A stretch of DNA of 64,000 nt from Cyrtodaria siliqua. Lineage: Eukaryota > Mollusca > Bivalvia > Adapedonta > Hiatellidae. The DNA is taken from contig JAWPHD010006762.1 in NCBI GenBank assembly GCA_037043455.1, positions 1 to 64,000 on the forward strand, read 5' to 3'. Shown here piece after piece: positions 1-13,600 of this stretch; the stretch's first letter is position 1; the number at the start of each line of letters is the position of its first letter. The notes under the pieces were generated by a model. The model had not been told where the DNA came from, did no database searches, and was given only the letters and a program-made list of their open reading frames with translations. The position numbers and the translations under genes are program-made.

Positions 1-112
1 CACCAAAAACAGAATCCCCCCACCACCACAAACCTACCTATCTAAAACCTCAGAAATTATGAAAATGCATGTGAAAACAACTTTTTTGTTTGTTGGTAAA
101 CTGTGTTTTAAA

Positions 113-853
113 GGTTCCATAAGTAAGCAGATACTGAGCATAGCCAAATAACTGTCTGATTTTTATTCAGTGAAATGTATACATGAAAACATTAGCACAG
201 AACCAGATAAGCCTGTAGTAATACATTCGTGAGTTCGAATTTTTTTATTATTATTTGTAAATAATGTGGGACCCATATTATTTTACATTTTCTGCTGATC
301 ACATGACATCCATTAGCGCATTTAGCTTTTATAGGTTGTATCTCTCACGTAATACATCTGGGCCCCATTTTATGAAACAACTTAAGACCATTTTGATCGA
401 AAATTGATTTCTTAAATGCTTCACTGTTAATTACACTTTTTCAAATAAACGTGATTTTGTTTCATTTTGTTATGCATATGATACTTCTGCACTACGTGCA
501 CACATAATTGTCTACATTGAATGCTTAGGTGAAAACAAGTGAACGATTTTAAAATTTGAGACTTATTGTAAGATGTTTAATAAAATAGGACCCAGGTCCT
601 GTTAGGTCAGTCAGTAGCGAGCTCGACTACTGCAACGATCGGCTATTATTAACCGCGAGTGTAATTTTTGTGTTTGTTACGAGTTCAACCCCACGAAGCG
701 GTACTTCTTTTTTTGTACCGCTGTTGAATACCATCAAATAATCTTGGTTTTAATTTATAGTAAATATTCAATAATGGTTGGTGTGTTTTGTTTGTCAATG
801 TAATTATTTTGTCTTTCATAAGCTAAAAGTTACGGACATTGTCCCTTTAAAAG
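113..853 (+). mobile_element. Interspersed repeat, copy 1 (shared with 5750-6240 and 33360-34116)
   Basis: 'aaataactgtctgatttttattcagtgaaatgtatac'-type sequence at 150-190 recurs at 5800-5835 and, inverted, at 34040-34075. The right half with 'ccccacgaagcggtact' and 'cataagctaaaagttacg' recurs at 6090-6230. The ends are of the form TTAAAGG...GTCCCTTTAA. It contains a tRNA-like stretch at 600-700. Confidence 0.6.
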
Positions 854-1579
854 TTGTGCAACCACTCTCCGTCTCCCAACCCTACCCTCCTAAAGTCATG
901 TTGCTCACTGCTTCCCCCAAAATCTCAAATCATGTATTCGGTCTGTATATCCACTGCAACCATAATAATGCCTTCTGATGTCATGATGACATTCCACACT
1001 GATTACAATAAAATAGTACAGTCACATGTGATAATGCATGTACAATCAGCTATTTTCATAAATAATATTGATTTCATTAACATAATAATTACCGTTAGAT
1101 AACAGGCGAATGCATGACATATGTTTCAAAACATCATTATCATAAGAATAAGATATCATACATAGATTGGTCAGAATTGGGTCAGTTGTCATAACTATAA
1201 ATACTTCACCTGGACTATTTGTGGTACAACTATATGTCTATGATAAGAGCCTGATAAAATTGATTAAAAATAAATTGCAATTCAAACGGTAACTGAACAT
1301 CACTTTGTCAAAGTGATCACCTGGTTTCCTGCAGTCAGATCACAGTTGAAACCAGGCATAATCATCCACAAGATAAGATTACTAGATAACCTTCTTAATT
1401 TACATGTCGAGTGTTCGGATTATTGGAATGTTTTCTTAAACAATAAAATTATTTTTGAATCCGAAATGTAAGATAGGCCCACCAAAGGGGCACGGACTCA
1501 TGATTTAGGTATATCAGATATGGACAATACATACCTTCCGTACCCAATTTCATACAGCACTTATAACTGAACAGCTTAC
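854..1579. other. Intron after NCLX exon 13; no feature seen
   Basis: AT-rich sequence with no open frame resembling the missing C-terminal NCLX exons, which should contain the residues following GNSIGD. Confidence 0.5.
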
Positions 1580-1655
1580 CTCCTATACTGTTACCCCAGG
1601 CCAGTAGGGTCAGGCCCAGAATAGCGTTACTTATGTTGAATGCCACACCAAATGT
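1580..1655 (-). CDS. SLC8B1: NCLX exon 13 (alpha-2 repeat)
   Basis: 76 bases: TFGVAFNISNAILGLTLLAW then GNSIG plus the first base of the Asp codon. Acceptor TTTGCAG, donor GTAAGC. LGLTLLAWGNSIGD is the alpha-2 signature. The next exon must begin with the two remaining bases of Asp; I do not find it in 1-1500, so it should lie left of the window. Confidence 0.93.
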
Positions 1656-4600
1656 CTGCAAATAAAAAATATGTTATATCTCAAAGCTTTTATAAATGCC
1701 AGCAGGTCTATTTAAGTACTCATTACTTAAAATACATGATAAAAATACCGGATTACAGAAATCGATGAGGCAATTCCTATTAGTTTAAACTTACTTTACA
1801 TTGATTATAACGAAAGCTCTATGAACTTATTTTAATCACTCTCGAAGTCTTCCTGGGTAGAACCAGTCCTAAGCAAATGCAAATAAACTGTCTTTCTCAG
1901 GGACACAACACATATGATCATGGCGGGGATGGAGCCCATGACTTTACGATCATGGGTCCAACCACAAGACCACACAGCGCTCCATAATACTCTGTGTGGT
2001 TCAGGGAAAACCGAAGCAACCAGTGACAACAATATATATATAAGGCAGTTACATTCATAAATGTTCTTTATGTGGCACTTTTGGACGTGATATAAACAGA
2101 ATCTCACATTCGTGTCTTTTTCATATTTAATTTATTCCACTCGTTACATACAAATGATGACGGACAGCCTCACATCATATAATTTTACGCAACTCTTTTA
2201 ATCAATTCAATATTAAAAAGGCACTTTTATAAGATCCTCTACGAATATTATAAATTTGATTTTCTGTCAAAATCTTTTATTAATTTTATTTTTTAACTTA
2301 CCTGTAGAATATTCACAATCTCATTGGCTATAGAGTATATCCATACCACGGCTACAACAAAGCCCAAGTATGCGAATGCCTGAAATTTTGGAATTCACAC
2401 GAATAAAATAATATCAAACTGTTTACATTTATATTCAGATTAAATGTTTTTTTGCTCTGACACAAATAGTATATACATTTTAAATCAAACATGCACATTA
2501 TTAACCATCATAACTCAACAATAAATGTTTTTTTGCCACACAATGTAAAAAGTGACGTAAGGAACATGAATTGGGACTAGCAGGGAGATACTATACACTA
2601 TAGAGTATCTATTAAATATATAATTGTACCATACAAAACAATTTTTATACATGTATATCAAAATTGTAACTATGGAAAAAACAAATGATGATAATGTATA
2701 AGTTCTAGACCTCAACATATCAGCCTAAATATAGTTGTTTTTTTTTCTTTTCTTTTTTTATTCTTTTTTTTCTTTCTTTTTTACTTCTTTTTTTCCCTCT
2801 TTCTTTCTTTTTTTTTCTTCTTTTTTTTTTTTTTTTTCGTTTTTATATTTGATAAGGTGTAAGCAAAGGCTCCAGTATGCCTACATGAGTTTTCTGTATG
2901 GTTTACTAGTTCTATCTATTAAACAAAATGATACGCTTTGTGTGGACGCTGCCACATTGTTTTCCTTCATGACGTCAGACAACGTTAGGTACAACACCAA
3001 GTTATTCTGCTTTTTTAAATAAATCAATCACTGCCCAAAAAAGCAAAATGTCACCCCTTTATCAGGCCAAAAAGTGCATATCTGCATGATAAATCTCGAT
3101 ACTACCTCCAGTAGTGTCAGGGGTACTTACTGCATGATATCTTGGTTGTACCTCATTCCTAGATGTGAAGAAAACAAGAGCTGCGAGTATGACCCCCAGT
3201 ATTAAGGTCAGAGCCCAAACAGGGAAACTGTCACCCAGCATTATAAACCCAACTGAAAATATAATATTGTCTCAAGTAGCAATTAAGCATATATGATAAG
3301 ATTTAAAATACATATTGTGCATGAAGCAAGAGCAGATAAAGCAGATATAACTTACTGGAGTTATTGCCCTTTATAGTGTTTACTGAAGTCTTATTTTTGT
3401 AAAATGCATATGATTTCTAAAGTAAATGCACAGCTTGCGCGACACATAGGCGCGAAACATAGGTGCGACACAGATGACAATTACCTACAGCCCTTACCAA
3501 CAGCTACAAGCTGAATGTAGAAGACCCAACATGTCAACTATGCACCTGGCAGTTACAATGCAACAGTAAGGTGTGGATACACCAATACCACAGGAAAAAC
3601 TTATTTTGCTCTTGAAATATTGGGGCGGGGGGATATGATGTTGCTGTTATCAGACGTCTTGACTGCAGTAATAACAAACAAGGGTAAAAAAAAACATTAT
3701 TGGTTACAGATCTCACTACATGTACTTTAAAGTTAGTGGAATGACCTTTATTCCAAGGAAACAGTATATAATTATGTATGTATGGGGTTAAATGCCACTT
3801 TTAACAATCTTTCAGTCATATCACGATGGTGACTACTTGTATCAGTGAGCTCTATGCTCAACTTTACTGTACTGCCACACTGGAATACCATGCCATAGAC
3901 ACAGGACATGATACCCCACCCAGTCTCATTATACTGACACCAGGCCGACCAGTCCTAGAACTACCCGCTATATGCCGAATGTACTAGTAGTAGTATCATT
4001 ATTATAGCCTTTGGTATGAACCAACCTACGACCTCTCACATGCAAGGCGGGTGCTCTACTATTAAACTACGGTTGCGAGCAAGTTAACAGTCACGGTATA
4101 CGTAACAGGTATTAACCGACTGTTTCAATTGACCATAATTAACACTTGATAAACTTTCTTTTTTATTTATATTTTATTAATGAAACTAAGGTTTCTCTAT
4201 GGAATTGCCATAGCCACACCATACTGCTGCATTGAACCTCGATATTAAACACATTCATCATACCTTTTGTAGCAATGACACTGAAGACGGGGCCCAGGAT
4301 ACACTGTAAACAGGTCAGGTGCCGGTTCAATGATGTTTATCATCTTCATAGTTCACAACCGGTACTGTGATCAACAGTACAAACATAAATGGACTCTGAA
4401 ACAAAACTGGATTCATTTATGAAATCATTAAAAGATTCATCTACTTTTTTGTTCTGTCAGTTTTAAAATTTCTACTTTGGAATACATAGGAAAGGATGAA
4501 ATGGGTTTTTACATCCCTTTAACACATCATAATTATAGAGGGTTCAGTGCAAAACTATGGTATCTCCTTCCTTATTCACAACAGTTTTGCACTGACCTCT

Positions 4601-7600
4601 CATTAATTTAAATATTATTTTTAAGTTATATGAGGCCAGCAACAGCAGAGGGAGATGAATGTTGAATGTTGTTTAACGGCTCATCAACACAGTATAGGTT
4701 ATTTAGAGCCGCCCCAGATAGAGTGAAGGATACATAGGAATCCGGGAACCATGCCCTACTCTTATTATCGAATAGATTCCTATGGTTCTTTAACGTGCTC
4801 GGAGGATAGACCGATACACGGGACCGCCCGGTTTACGTCCCCATCCGACGGACGGTGCTAAGGGAAAGTGTCTTGCCCAAGAACACACCGACGAAACTCA
4901 GTGGCACCACGGAGGATTGAACCCGGGGCCTCCGGTAACAAATCCGCTGTGCTACCGACTGCGCCACGCAGCCCTCTGAGGGAGATGAGACGAAGGATGA
5001 AGTTTCCCATCTGACATGCCTCTGCCAGGGAGCAAATCCATGCTGGGCAGAGGTCTGTAGCTGCAAAATGTAATGCCTCATCCAATAAGCTACCGAGGGT
5101 GCTAAATAAGCAAGGAAATGGAAGCTAGGTCCATGGAAATTGTCACACAATAAAAAGATGATAAAATTGCAATATCAGTCTGAGTGAGTTTGTCAATAAT
5201 GAAAGTTTCTAACGCACTTGACAAAAATCCTGCAATCCAATTGGTTGACGTTCAAAATGTGTGACTATTAAATAGTGCATAACCCATCGCAAATACAGTC
5301 ATGTGACGTTAACCATCAAGAACGTGACGTCATTTACCTAGTAGTTTTATTTCAAAGCCTTTGTGAGTAAAACGGTCAAAAACACTAAAATGCATTAGAA
5401 ATGAGTTGACCAGTATCGAAATATTGACTTTTGCGACAGTATATCAGTCGTTTAACATCTCCGCTAATGTGTCACCATTAAACAACATTTGCGACCATTA
5501 AAAGACTGATATACTTTTGCAAATTTCAAAAGTTCAAGACAGTAAACCCCATATTCCAATAAGCAAATACCCAATTGAGATAATAACTAGTAAACAACTA
5601 AATGTTGATTTACTGTGTGCTGCCTTATAGCCTCACAACTGTGGTCAAAATATGTATCTATACAAACCATCAAACATATGACTTCAATTTGTTTTGTTTC
5701 GACATATACATGCAACTTTCATTAGTTTTTATCCCCGCTGTACTGCCCTTATATATTAGGACACTATCCGTAAGTACAGCATATATTGAGCATAAGCAAA
5801 TAACTGTCTGGTTTTTATTCAGTGAAATGTATACATGGAAACATGAGCATAGACCCAAATAAGCATGTAGTAAATACATTCGTTAATTTGAAAACAATTC
5901 TTTTTTAATTATTGTTCGTACACATCGCTAGGATCGCAATATTTACATTTCTGTTGCTCTGTTGATATCCATTAGTGCATTAATAGAATTTGATTACAGT
6001 AGCTCTTGCATCACGTAACTGTCCCCTGTAGCTCAATCGGCAATACGTTAGTCCTATCCGTAAGCGTAATTTTAGTGTGGGCTATTGACTCCACAAAGCG
6101 GTACCTTTTTATGTACCAATATAGAATTACGCCCAAACAACTTGTTTCGATTTAGTAAATATTAAATAATGGTAGCTGTGTAATGTTTGCCAAAGCAATT
6201 ATTTTGTGTTTTATAAGCCAAAAGTTACGTCTAATGCTGTTGTTTGGGCTAGACTGCTGTTTTAAGACTCATCTAAAGGAACGTTTCAGTAGGAAATACT
6301 TTTAACCCTTAACCCCCTACATATATATAATGGACTGTTCCTTCGTTGAATGAAGACCATTCCATTTATGTGACAAAGGGGTGTTTTTCAGGAAATGAAC
6401 GATCTGATCTGAGTTTACAATGGACGCAAAGACTATTATAGTCGTGCTTAGTGGGTTAAGGGTTAATGCATTTTGATAATTTAGTCCTTTCCTAAAACAG
6501 AATGCAAGATCCCTGGATAACAGAACAGAAATAATACCTTGAATACTTCATATATGGATTACAGAACAGAAATAATACCTTGAATACTTCATATATGGAT
6601 AACAGAATAGAAATAATACATACTTCATACCTGGATTACAGAACAGAAATAATACCTTAAATACTTCATATATGGATTACAGAACAGAAATAATACCTTG
6701 AATACTTCATACCTGGATTACAGAACAGAAATAATACCTTGAATACTTCATATATGGATTACAGAACAGAAATAATACCTTGAATACTTCGTACATGGAT
6801 TACTAAGCAGAACAAAAATAATACCTTGAATACTTTATATATGGATTACTAAGCAGAACTGAAATAATACCTTGAATACTTCATATATGGATTACAGAAC
6901 AGAAATAATACCTTGAATACTTCATATATGGATTACAGAACAGAAATAATACCTTGAATACGTCATATATGGATTACAGAACAGAAATAATACCTTGAAT
7001 ACTTCATACCTGGATTACAGAACAGAAATAATACCTTGAATACTTCATATAAGGATTACAGAACAGAAATATAACCTTGAATACTTCATATATGGATTAC
7101 TAAGGAGAACAGAAATAATACCTTGAATACTTCATACATGGATTACTAAGGAGAACAGAAATAATACCTTGAATACTTCGTACATGGATTACTACGCAGA
7201 ACAGAAATAATACCTTGAATACTTCATACATGGATTACTAAGGAGAACAGAAATAATACCTTGAATACTTCATACATGGATTACTAAGCAGAACAGAAAT
7301 AATACCTTGAATACTTCATACATGGATTACTAAGGAGAACAGAAATAATACCTTGAATACTTCATACATGGATTACTAAGCAGAACAGAAATAATACCTT
7401 GAATACTTCATACATGGATTACTAAGCAGAACAGAAATAATACCTTGAATACTTCGTACATGGATTACTAAGCAGAACAGAAATAATACCTTGAATACTT
7501 CATACATGAATTACTAAGGAGAACAGAAATAATACCTTGAATACTTCGTACATGGATTACTAAGCAGAACAGAAATAATACCTTGAATACTTCATACATG

Positions 7601-10600
7601 GATTACTAAGGAGAACAGAAATAATACCTTGAATACTTCGTACATGGATTACTAAGCAGAACAGAAATAATACCTTGAATACTTCATACATGGATTACTA
7701 AGGAGAACAGAAATAATACCTTGAATACTTCGTACATGGATTACTAAGCAGAACAGAAATAATACCTTGAATACTTCATATATGGATTACTAAGCAGAAC
7801 AGAAATAATACCTTGAATACTTCATACATGGATTACTAAGGAGAACAGAAATAATACCTTGAATACTTCATACATGGATTACTAAGGAGAACAGAAATAA
7901 TACCTTGAATACTCATACATGGATTACTAAGGAGAACAGAAATAATACCTTGAATACTTCGTACATGGATTACTAAGCAGAACAGAAATAATACCTTGAA
8001 TACTTCATACATGGATTACTAAGGAGAACAGAAATAATACCTTGAATACTTCGTACATGGATTACTAAGCAGAACAGAAATAATACCTTGAATACTTCAT
8101 ATATGGATTACTAAGCAGAACAGAAATAATACCTTGAATACTTCATACATGGATTACTAAGGAGAACAGAAATAATACCTTGAATACTTCGTACATGGAT
8201 TACTAAGCAGAACAGAAATAATACCTTGAATACTTCATATATGGATTACTAAGGAGAACAGAAATAATACCTTGAATACTTCATACATGGATTACTAAGC
8301 AGAACAGAAATAATACCTTTAATACTTCATACATGGATTACTAAGGAGAACAGAAATAATACCTTGAATACTTCATACATGGATTACTAAGCAGAACAGA
8401 AATAATACCTTGAATACTTCGTACATGGATTACTAAGGAGAACAGAAATAATACCTTGAATACTTCGTACATGGATTACTAAGGAGAACAGAAATAATAC
8501 CTTGAATACTTCGTACATGGATTACTAAGGAGAACAGAAATAATACCTTGAATACTTCATACATGGATTACTAAGGAGAACAGAAATAATACCTTGAATA
8601 CTTCATACATGGATTACTAAGGAGAACAGAAATAATACCTTGAATACTTCATACATGGATTACTAAGCAGAACAGAAATAATACCTTGAATACATCATAC
8701 ATGGATTACTAAGGAGAACAGAAATAATACCTTGAATACTTCATACATGGATTACTAAGGAGAACAGAAATAATACCTTGAATACTTCATACATGGATTA
8801 CTAAGGAGAACAGAAATAATACCTTGAATACTTCATACATGGATTACTAAGGAGAACAGAAATAATACCTTGAATACTTCATACATGGATTACTAAGCAG
8901 AACAGAAATAATACCTTGAATACTTCATACATGGATTACTAAGGAGAACAGAAATAATACCTTGAATACTTCATACATGGATTACTAAGGAGAACAGAAA
9001 TAATACCTTGAATACTTCATATATGGATTACTAAGGAGAACAGAAATAATACCTTGAATACTTCATATATGGATTACTAAGGAGAACAGAAATAATACCT
9101 TGAATACTTCATATATGGATTACTAAGCAGAACAGAAATAATACTTTGAATACTTCATATATGGATTACTAAGCAGAACAGAAATAATACCTTGAATACT
9201 TCATACATGGATTACTAAGGAGAACAGAAATAATACCTTGAATACTTCGTATATGGATTACTAAGCAGAACAGAAATAATACCTTGAATACTTCATACAT
9301 GGATTACTAAGGAGAACAGAAATAATACCTTGAATACTTCGTACATGGATTACTAAGGAGAACAGAAATAATACCTTGAATACTTCATACATGGATTACT
9401 AAGGAGAACAGAAATAATACCTTGAATACTTCATACATGGATTACTAAGGAGAACAGAAATAATACCTTGAATACTTCATACATGGATTACTAAGGAGAA
9501 CAGAAATAATACCTTGAATACTTCATATATGGATTACTAAGCAGAACAGAAATAATACTTTGAATACTTCATACATGGATTACTAAGGAGAACAGAAATA
9601 ATACCTTCAATACTTCATACATGGATTACTAAGGAGAACAGAAATAATACCTTCAATACTTCATACATGGATTACTAAGCAGAACAGAAATAATACCTTG
9701 AATACTTCATATATGGATTACAGAACAGAAATAATACCTTGAATACTTCATATATGGATTACTAAGGAGAACAGAAATAATACCTTCAATACTTCATACA
9801 TGGATTACTAAGGAGAACAGAAATAATACCTTGAATACTTCATATATGGATTACTAAGCAGAACAGAAATAATACCTTGAATACTTCATATATGGATTAC
9901 TAAGGAGAACAGAAATAATACCTTGAATACTTCATACATGGATTACTAAGCAGAACAGAAATAATACCTTGAATACTTCATACATGGATTACTAAGGAGA
10001 ACAGAAATAATACCTTGAATACTTCATACATGGATTACTTAGGAGAACAGAAATAATACCTTGAATACTTCATATATGGATTACTAAGCAGAACAGAAAT
10101 AATACCTTGAATACTTCATACATGGATTACTAAGGAGAACAGAAATAATACCTTGAATACTTCATACATGGATTACTAAGCAGAACAGAAATAATACCTT
10201 GAATACTTCATATATGGATTACTAAGGAGAACAGAAATAATACCTTCAATACTTCATACATGGATTACTAAGCAGAACAGAAATAATACCTTGAATACTT
10301 CATATATGGATTACAGAACAGAAATAATACCTTGAATACTTCATATATGGATTACTAAGGAGAACAGAAATAATACCTTCAATACTTCATACATGGATTA
10401 CTAAGGAGAACAGAAATAATACCTTGAATACTTCATATATGGATTACTAAGGAGAACAGAAATAATACCTTGAATACTTCATATATGGATTACTAAGGAG
10501 AACAGAAATAATACCTTGAATACTTCATATATGGATTACTAAGGAGAACAGAAATAATACCTTCAATACTTCATACATGGATTACTAAGGAGAACAGAAA

Positions 10601-13600
10601 TAATACCTTGAATACTTCATATATGGATTACTAAGGAGAACAGAAATAATACCTTGAATACTTCATATATGGATTACTAAGGAGAACAGAAATAATACCT
10701 TGAATACTTCATATATGGATTACTAAGGAGAACAGAAATAATACCTTCAATACTTCATACATGGATTACTAAGCAGAACAGAAATAATACCTTGAATACT
10801 TCATACATGGATTACTAAGGAGAACAGAAATAATACCTTGAATACTTCATACATGGATTACTAAGCAGAACAGAAATAATACCTTGAATACTTCATATAT
10901 GGATTACTAAGGAGAACAGAAATAATACCTTGAATACTTCATACATGGATTACTAAGCAGAACAGAAATAATACCTTGAATACTTCATATATGGATTACT
11001 AAGGAGAACAGAAATAATACCTTGAATACTTCATATATGGATTACTAAGGAGAACAGAAATAATACCTTCAATACTTCATACATGGATTACTAAGCAGAA
11101 CAGAAATAATACCTTGAATACTTCATATATGGTTTACTAAGCAGAACAGAAATAATACCTTGAATACTTCATATATGGTTTACTAAGCAGAACAGAAATA
11201 ATACCTTGAATACTTCATATATGGTTTACTAAGCAGAACAGAAATAATACCTTGAATACTTCATATATCTTTTTAAACAGGTTCATTCCTGGCCATGCTT
11301 CAGTGTCAATAGGGGTTATACTGTGGAGGAATTCCATGGCAGGACCGTCTGTCCGAACGGCTGTCATACTGATTATGTCTGGGTTGGTCAACAATGGCTG
11401 TGTCTCTCCCTCCAATACTGAAACGTGGTGAATAGGTAGTGAAAATACATGGTGAATAGATAGTGGAATTACTGGTAATGGTGAATAGATGGTGGGAATA
11501 ATGTTTAATGGCAAATGGATAGTCAAAATAATGTTTAATGGTGAAAAGACAGTGAAACCTAGAACTCTCACTGACTTGCTTAAATTCTAAGTCAAACAAA
11601 GGGCCATAATTCTATAATAAATGAGGCAATCAACAATGGGTGATGTACGGGGACATAAGGTCATCAGTTATTATGTGTATATGAAGTTTGGGAACAACCC
11701 ACTCAAAACACATTGAGGAATGCAAGTAATAAAAATGTCTTATACGAAGGGACGCAACTCGACGCAACAAAAATGTGTTGTGCAACGCAGGGTTACGGAC
11801 AGCGTGATTCCTATATTAGCCCCCACTTCACTTGAAAGCAGGGATATAATAATGTTCAATGGCGAACAGATAGTAAAAATAGTATTTTATGGTGAATAGA
11901 TAGCAACATAATGTTTTAATGGTGAACCGATAGCAACGGCAATACATTGGCAATGGCAATATTTAATGGCAAATAAACAGCGAAAATAATGTCTAATACG
12001 GGCTTTAATCAGTTTCCATTTATACAGGGATTATGTCCCCTTGAGCAATCCCATTCAGATTACATTTGAAAAAGGTAAACAAAGTAACCTTGAATATTTT
12101 TACATGTAACTTCCAGTTTAATATGTTTACACTTTTATCTAGACAACGATATACTTGACTAATAAATTCATACTTGATAAATATGTGCATTTATCAGCAG
12201 TAAAAACATGACCTTGATTATGACATAAGCTGAGTAATGATCAATATATGTCATATAAAGGCTTCTTAAAGGGAATGTAGAGACACAGACAAACAAGCTC
12301 TATTATTGAGAGTTCTGAAAAACTTTAGAAAAGGTGAAAGAATTTTTTGGAAAATGTGAAAGAATTATCAAAATCGGATGATAAACAAAAAAGATACGAC
12401 CATTTAAAGGTTGTTCTAAAATAAGTATGGGAGCTGCCATTTTTAGAACTATGACATCATAGTTCCATATTACCATATATGGAATATTGATAAATATCGT
12501 TTAAAATGAAGAAAATCACTGCAAATGAATGCATTTTTTACTGGTCATGTAAAGCATTATTGCCATTAAGTATTACATATTTTTCATACAGCTGCTGTCG
12601 TCTTTTCCCTATATATCAGTACATTTTCATATTTATAAATATTCCATATATGGTAATTTAGAACCGTGATGTCATAGCTCTCAAAATGGCCGCTTCCATA
12701 TCCGTTTCAACAGAAACTTCAAATGATCATATCTTCTATGTTTACCATCCGATTTTGATAATTCTTTCACTCTTATTCAAGTTTTTCAGAACTCTCAATA
12801 ATAAAGATGGTTTGGCTGTGTCGCTACATTCTCTTTAATAATTCCTGGAAAACCTATCAATCGATTCAAGTAACATTTATTAAAATATTAAATCAAATTA
12901 GAAACTCAACACCCAGTGTTAACTGAAAGCACTCCTACCTGTATCAAGTGGTCGAATCACCCCTATCCCTGATGTTTCCTGCATATCTGTAACCATAGCA
13001 ACACAAACATGCAACACACAACACCTATATATGGAACATATTAAATGCATGCTTTATGTTGAAAGGGACACATTGCACATGGTAATATGGATTTTTTTTT
13101 AAAACTCGCGGTCTCCCATTAGTTTTTCGGCACAATTTGCATATATGCAAATCAAAAACTAATAATTATTTGAATAGATAAAAGCAAATTGTTTGTACAT
13201 TGCATATTACTTATTGTTGATTATATAAACCTATGGCAGAACAACAAAGAAAAATTGTGAATTCCAAATTTCATTACCGGTACCTTTTATTTAAACATCT
13301 GCAAGCAGATTTAATTAATATGATACTGAGGTGTTGATTTTTTAATGTTTGTTCACTACTTCAAGTCTGCCATGTGTCCCTTTAAAATTCCTCTAAATGA
13401 AGATATTATGCTCTATATCCAGACTACGTGGCTGCTCTTTGCAGCAACTCTGCAGTTCAGGGTGAGAAGATTCTATGCCCATTTTCCATATTTTATCTCG
13501 ATGTACATGGAAGATGAGCATGTTCATGCCAGTTAGGCGCCATATAACCTTTTCATGTGTTGGTGCGCCTTAAAACCCCAATTCAATTCAATTCAATTCT

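Noticed and set aside
2735..3022. 95-codon Phe-rich frame
   Set aside because: Translation of a T-rich low-complexity tract.
4007..4080. Functional tRNA-Ala gene
   Set aside because: D-arm and anticodon region resemble tRNA-Ala, but the acceptor stem and B box are poor; called a pseudo-tRNA or SINE head instead.
6513..11268. CRISPR-like array (regular direct repeats)
   Set aside because: Units are contiguous with no unique spacers, and the context is a eukaryotic intron.
12939..12986. Alternative acceptor TATGCAG for NCLX exon 8
   Set aside because: It would change the phase and break continuity with exon 7; the TTACAG acceptor keeps it.
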